From the NCBI GenBank assembly GCA_033725935.1, contig MU867088.1, forward strand, positions 401,041-465,040: a stretch of 64,000 bases of DNA. Reading direction: 5' to 3'. Every line of letters begins with the position of its first letter. Positions within the stretch are counted from its first letter, which is position 1. The notes below the pieces were generated by a model. It made no database searches and was not told the origin of the DNA. It was given only the letters and a program-made list of their open reading frames with translations. The translations under genes and the position numbers were made by a program. Of this stretch, positions 60,468-64,000 are shown in pieces. The DNA is from Cladorrhinum sp. PSN259. Lineage: Eukaryota; Ascomycota; Sordariomycetes; Sordariales; Podosporaceae.

Positions 60468-61838
60468 TGATGGGGAAATTGAACAAAGGCAGGTAAGCCA
60501 GCAATTGGGTGCAAGCCAATTGCAACACCAGTAGAGCCCTGGCTCCAGGTTGACCTCCTATTATGGTAACTGCTAACTGGCAGCAGGTAGCTGGAGACGA
60601 GAGCGGCTGGAAATAACAATATTGGCTGCAAATGGAGGTGTCACTATTCTAAAAAGACATATTATCAATTCTCCCTAACCAGGTCTGAGTCGTGGCAGAC
60701 AGATGGTTCAAGTGAGCCTTGTCATGTGTTCATGTGTTTATCATGTGACATGCATTGCGCAGACAAATTGGATTGAATTATCATTGCACAATTGTTAAGT
60801 TTTTTTTTTAAGTTTTTTTTTTTTCGGTTATGCCCGATAACGCTTGCCTTAAACAAAAATATGATCAATTCTCTCTCTCTCTCTCGCTTTTAAAAGAATA
60901 ACTAAGAGCTGGTGTCCATTTCCGTAGCATTCACTCGCTTGTCAAAAACTTTCTAAGGAAAATATTCAACTTCCTGGAAGACGTCTCCGTGCTGCTCCCG
61001 CACACGGACAGGCAGTAGACACATGAGATTAATACCCCCCAAATCTTGAACGCATTGGCCTCGATGAGCAAAAGGCTCAGTGGCAGCCAGTTCTCCTTTC
61101 GGTGCTCCTTCCAATGTCTCCTCCTCTGCCAGCCGGGCTACCTCCACTGCGTGGCCCGCGATCCGACTTGTTCTTACCTCACTAGCCGAGAATCCCAGAT
61201 TCACGATAAGCGAACGGTCCAAATCTTGTTCTGTCTGATGTCGTCATGAGAAATAACCACCCCATGCATGACGCTGAACACTTGATTGGGAAAGAGCTCC
61301 CTCATCGAAGTGTCGCCTGATGTCTAAAAGTTCCAAGCATAGGCTCCACCGGCCCTTTTTCGGTCCCGATCTGGAGAAGGGACGGTGATTTAATCCACTC
61401 AGGTATCTAAGACAACCTTATTCTTGATCACCTCATGAGCCAGACCGTTCTTTTCTGATAGGAGGAAGGTACCATCTATTAGGGAGCCGAATTTAGGTTT
61501 CCAAGGGGGAGGATGGGCATGAAATGAAGATGAGGTGGCTCTTCAGTACCACCACAAATTCCTCAGTCACACAGTCTCTTTCTGAAATAGAAACTTGAAG
61601 CTATCTTTGTGATATTCACCTACCGTCTGAAACTGCATATACCTTGATATCTTCCACGCTAGCCATAATTATTTCGACACGTAGCTCTGCGAAGCGCACC
61701 GCCCCCGAGTCTACCACGCCCGGCCAGACCGGTATTCGTGCCCGGCCGGGGTTAACAAAAGATCCCGCACTGATCAAGTTAAGTTGCCCCAGATTTCTAA
61801 GGGAAGATTTTGGGACGTCCAGAGTGGTGATAGTGCTG
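60468..61838. other. Unresolved region with minus-strand protein-like fragments
   Basis: Contains poly-T and CT runs (60800-60890). On the minus strand several open pieces look coding: 61251-60953 (SLIVNLGFSASEVRTSRIAG...), one near 61515-61390 (FGSLIDGTFLLSEKNGLAH) and one near 61300-61235 (LFPNQVFSVMHGVVISHDD). They lie in different frames, and I could not join them with ordinary introns. A decayed gene or a gene with several introns are both possible. Confidence 0.3.
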
Positions 61839-62520
61839 ATGAGCGTTCTGTTCCTACTTTTGACCAGGTTCCCGTCAAGAAGAATTCTTCCCTGTGGATC
61901 GTCGCCGCTGCGACCGTTCTCGTCGCGCTCGCCATCCCCACCAGCTGCGTCTTCCACGTCCGCGTCGACGCTGCTGGGCTGTCGGTCACCTCGGCGGCGG
62001 GCTGGCCGCGCGTGCCATGTACCCCTCGACGGCGCTTTCGTTGACGACAGCGGTAGCTCTTCGTCCGACGAAGAAACCGACAACGGAGAGAATCCAGATG
62101 TCAATGTGGAGGGATCTCTATACGAAGACAACTTCACCTTCATTCCTGATCAGCCTCCTGGTACGTTCACCTATTTGCAGTACTATCTCCTCTTCACTAA
62201 CTTACCTGTCCAAGAATTTGAAGGAGGGATCAACCAAGAAAACGTAGACAATTTTCGCCGATGTATGACAGCTATGGTGAACTACCTTCGAAAGTACTCG
62301 AATGATGTTGAGCAGGAGGATGGCTTCTTCTACTTCGCAGTCAAATTGTCCATCCAGGTACGTACTTTGAGTACTATGTACCTTCCTGAGCTGGTTACTA
62401 ACTGACTGATAGTCTCTATGGTTCCAAAAGACGTCATTGGACGACACCGTCTTCCAAGCCATCCCCTCGACAATCCCTGGATGGAAAGAAGACGGATCGT
62501 CAGCACGATGTCGAAGGTGA
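61839..62520 (+). CDS. Hypothetical small protein, three exons
   Basis: Exons 61839-62160, 62215-62357 and 62413-62520 keep phase and give 190 residues. Both introns have GTACGT donors. Their branch sites are CACTAAC and a perfect TACTAAC, with acceptors CCAAG and GATAG, which is the main evidence that this strand is transcribed. Residues from about 85 on are acidic and folded-looking (GGINQENVDNFRRCMTAMVN, then YFAVKLSIQSLWFQKTSLDD). The first 75 residues are Arg/Ser/Pro-rich and may not belong; the true start is uncertain. No family is recognised. A minus-strand frame overlaps exon 1 and competes with it. Confidence 0.42.
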
Positions 62521-63413
62521 AGGTGAAGGCAAAAAAACAAGCATAAGCTGCAAATGGTCGTGGACTTGCAGAAGCCCAGGAAGAGAAGCAAGAGGCGGAA
62601 ATTGAAGATGGGGTGGAATGCATCTAAGCAACCTTTCCCCTCTTCGGAGCCTGGTTCCGCCTTGGCTGGTTATTACTACCGTGGAAAGCGTTTTTCTCTC
62701 TTTTCTGTGCCGTGGATAACGGTGTTTGGTCTCGCCGTGAAGAACGGCTCTTTTTATTATATTTCTTTTTGCTGTGGATAACGGCGACCGTGAGCAACGG
62801 TTTATTTGGTCTCGCCGTGAAGAACGGCGGCTGGTCCAGCCCTGAAAAGGGTCGGGTAACGAAGTCGGACTCTGTAACCTCCACGCGGTATTACCTGGAA
62901 ATCTTGCCTATTGGCTAAGAGCCAATACAGAGACGCAAATTGTTGTTACATGGATAGTTTGTCGATGGATGGGTTGAAATGGCTTGAAAGGTTTTGGTAG
63001 AGGTTTTTATCAAAGATCGGACTGGGAGGGAGTTGCATCGGGTTTCATCGCGAATGGAAAAATTAAGAATTTGGTTGTGCTTGGTTCATGGGCGGACAAG
63101 ATGGGCTTTACGAGATATGTGATGTAGCTAGCCCCTTTTACACAAAATAAATACGTGTCTTACCACTATTTACTCCCCCCAAACCTTCTCTCTTGACTCT
63201 AGAATTATCAGGTTGTACCAAGCTGGCACACTATCTTTCCATATCGGCTTCGAAGAGAGTGCAGGAACTTGTGTGGTATAATTACGTTGCTTCATTGATC
63301 TGTAGTCAATGGACTTGTTGGGTTTGGATGTAATGTCACGGTGTGCGCATCAGTTCACGACTCCAGAATGGTGATCTCTCTGTAATCAGCTTTCTGTTTC
63401 TGTCTTTCACCAG
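62521..63413. other. Intergenic with a short duplication
   Basis: The phrase TTTGGTCTCGCCGTGAAGAA occurs twice about 80 bp apart (near 62725 and 62805), each preceded by a GTGGATAACGG stretch. No supported gene. Confidence 0.45.
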
Positions 63414-63516
63414 GTCCCAGCCAAGAACGCCAGGGGCTTACCAGCCGGTCCGGCCTTGGTTAGTAGCATTGACTCTGTTACTGACTCCTTTGATCGTGGA
63501 GTTGACTATTCTGGAG
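63414..63516 (+). pseudogene. Possible exon fragment of a DUF3433-type membrane protein
   Basis: A frame between a CACCAG acceptor and a GGAG|GTAAGA donor reads YQPVRPWLVALTLLLTPLIV, then ELTILE: a Y-x-P-x-R-P-W start followed by a hydrophobic helix. This is the pattern of the first membrane segment in fungal DUF3433 proteins. No continuation is found; AT-rich DNA begins about 50 bp later. It looks like a broken gene end, but recognition rests on a short stretch. Confidence 0.3.
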
Positions 63517-63559
63517 GTAAGAATGACATGCTACCCAGGGAAATTATTCCAATGTCTTT

Positions 63560-63897
63560 AAACGGTATTAATCATTATTAAGAATAGATTATTTTATAAA
63601 GTATCACTATACGTATTATAAATAAGTAAACGTAATATTACTTATATAAGGAACCAGATTCTTTTAAAGAAAAAATAACTAATATTCCCTTAGTTATAAT
63701 TAAGCTATCTATATATATTTTTCTAAAAAATTATTATGGAAAAGTAGCGATTTGTAGCTATAAAGCTAGTAATTATTTTCTTATTATAAAAATCGTAAGA
63801 TAGAAAAGAAAAAAAATTTAAAGCCTTAATTAATAATAGGAAATTAAGCTTCCTACTTTTACTATCGCTAATTATAGCTTTATTCTTTCTTTATTTA
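63560..63897. repeat. AT-rich block (RIP-like composition)
   Basis: About 340 bp of very high A+T with sharp boundaries on both sides, rich in TA and almost free of CpG. This resembles repeat-induced point-mutated transposon DNA of Pezizomycotina. Confidence 0.6.
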
Positions 63898-64000
63898 TTG
63901 GCTGGATGACCTTTAACGCGGCTAAGAGCGAGCTGATCCACTTCAATAAGGGCCGTACGCAGTGGTCTAGGCCACTACACTTAGCCAACCCTGCCGGGCA
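63897..64000 (+). mobile_element. Non-LTR retrotransposon reverse-transcriptase fragment (edge)
   Basis: The last ~100 bp are GC-normal and open in one frame, reading IGWMTFNAAKSELIHFNKGR. The F-x3-K-S-E-L-I-H-F signature is typical of the reverse-transcriptase domain of LINE-type elements in filamentous fungi. The open frame continues out of the window, so length and integrity are unknown. The left side is the AT-rich block, so the element is truncated or mutated there. Confidence 0.55.

Noticed and set aside
1..64000. tRNA, 5S rRNA or other RNA genes
   Set aside because: I looked for GGTTCRANTCC-type B boxes and 5S internal control motifs and found no convincing candidate by eye; a covariance-model search could still find one.

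Overview
The window is nuclear DNA from a filamentous ascomycete. The genes have short introns (about 50-100 bp, one of 207 bp) with GTRNGT donors, CTRAC/TACTAAC branch sites and YAG acceptors. The gene set is typical of Sordariomycetes: Zn2Cys6 regulators, a MARVEL protein, a secreted GH31 glucosidase, a patatin-like protein and an App1-like protein. Long intergenic spans full of microsatellites, together with AT-rich transposon-type DNA at the right edge, suggest Sordariales (Neurospora/Sordaria-like). The genus is inference. Ten Ns between long homopolymers near 34.2 kb mark this as a draft assembly.

Layout. 1.7-5.5 kb (-): large Zn2Cys6 regulator. 5.5-15.5 kb: about 10 kb with no supported gene and many simple repeats. 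15.5-16.4 kb (-): basic conserved hypothetical protein. 17.1-18.2 kb (-): hydrophilic DPRVDSDRD-repeat protein. 21.3-21.9 kb (-): MARVEL membrane protein. 22.7-25.0 kb (-): DUF4449/DUF5923 TULIP-like protein, divergent from a patatin-like protein at 26.2-28.2 kb (+) that lacks the catalytic serine. 31.1-34.0 kb (+): second Zn2Cys6 regulator, followed by the gap. 35.9-38.8 kb (-): secreted GH31 alpha-glucosidase. 40.2-43.0 kb (-): caspase-like fold fused to C2H2 fingers. 44.8-46.3 kb (-): MATE transporter. 49.9-52.5 kb (-): membrane/FG-motif protein with minisatellites on both sides. 55.5-59.3 kb (+): App1-like phosphatase, glutathione S-transferase and cupin in tandem. 60-64 kb: degenerate territory with one plausible small gene, a gene fragment, an AT-rich block and a reverse-transcriptase fragment.

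Mobile and repeated DNA. Three copies of a roughly 330 bp miniature inverted-repeat element occur at 53.7, 58.0 and 60.2 kb. They have TA target duplications and a variable internal 42 bp repeat. A separate 82 bp perfect snap-back palindrome flanked by GGCAC lies at 19.64 kb. Three minisatellites (27, 77 and 70 bp) cluster at 48.4-52.8 kb.

The genes do not form an obvious cluster or pathway. They look like ordinary chromosomal genes separated by long regulatory or repetitive spacers. Gene models were assembled by eye from reading frames, splice signals and phase. Every multi-exon model given here keeps its frame across all junctions.
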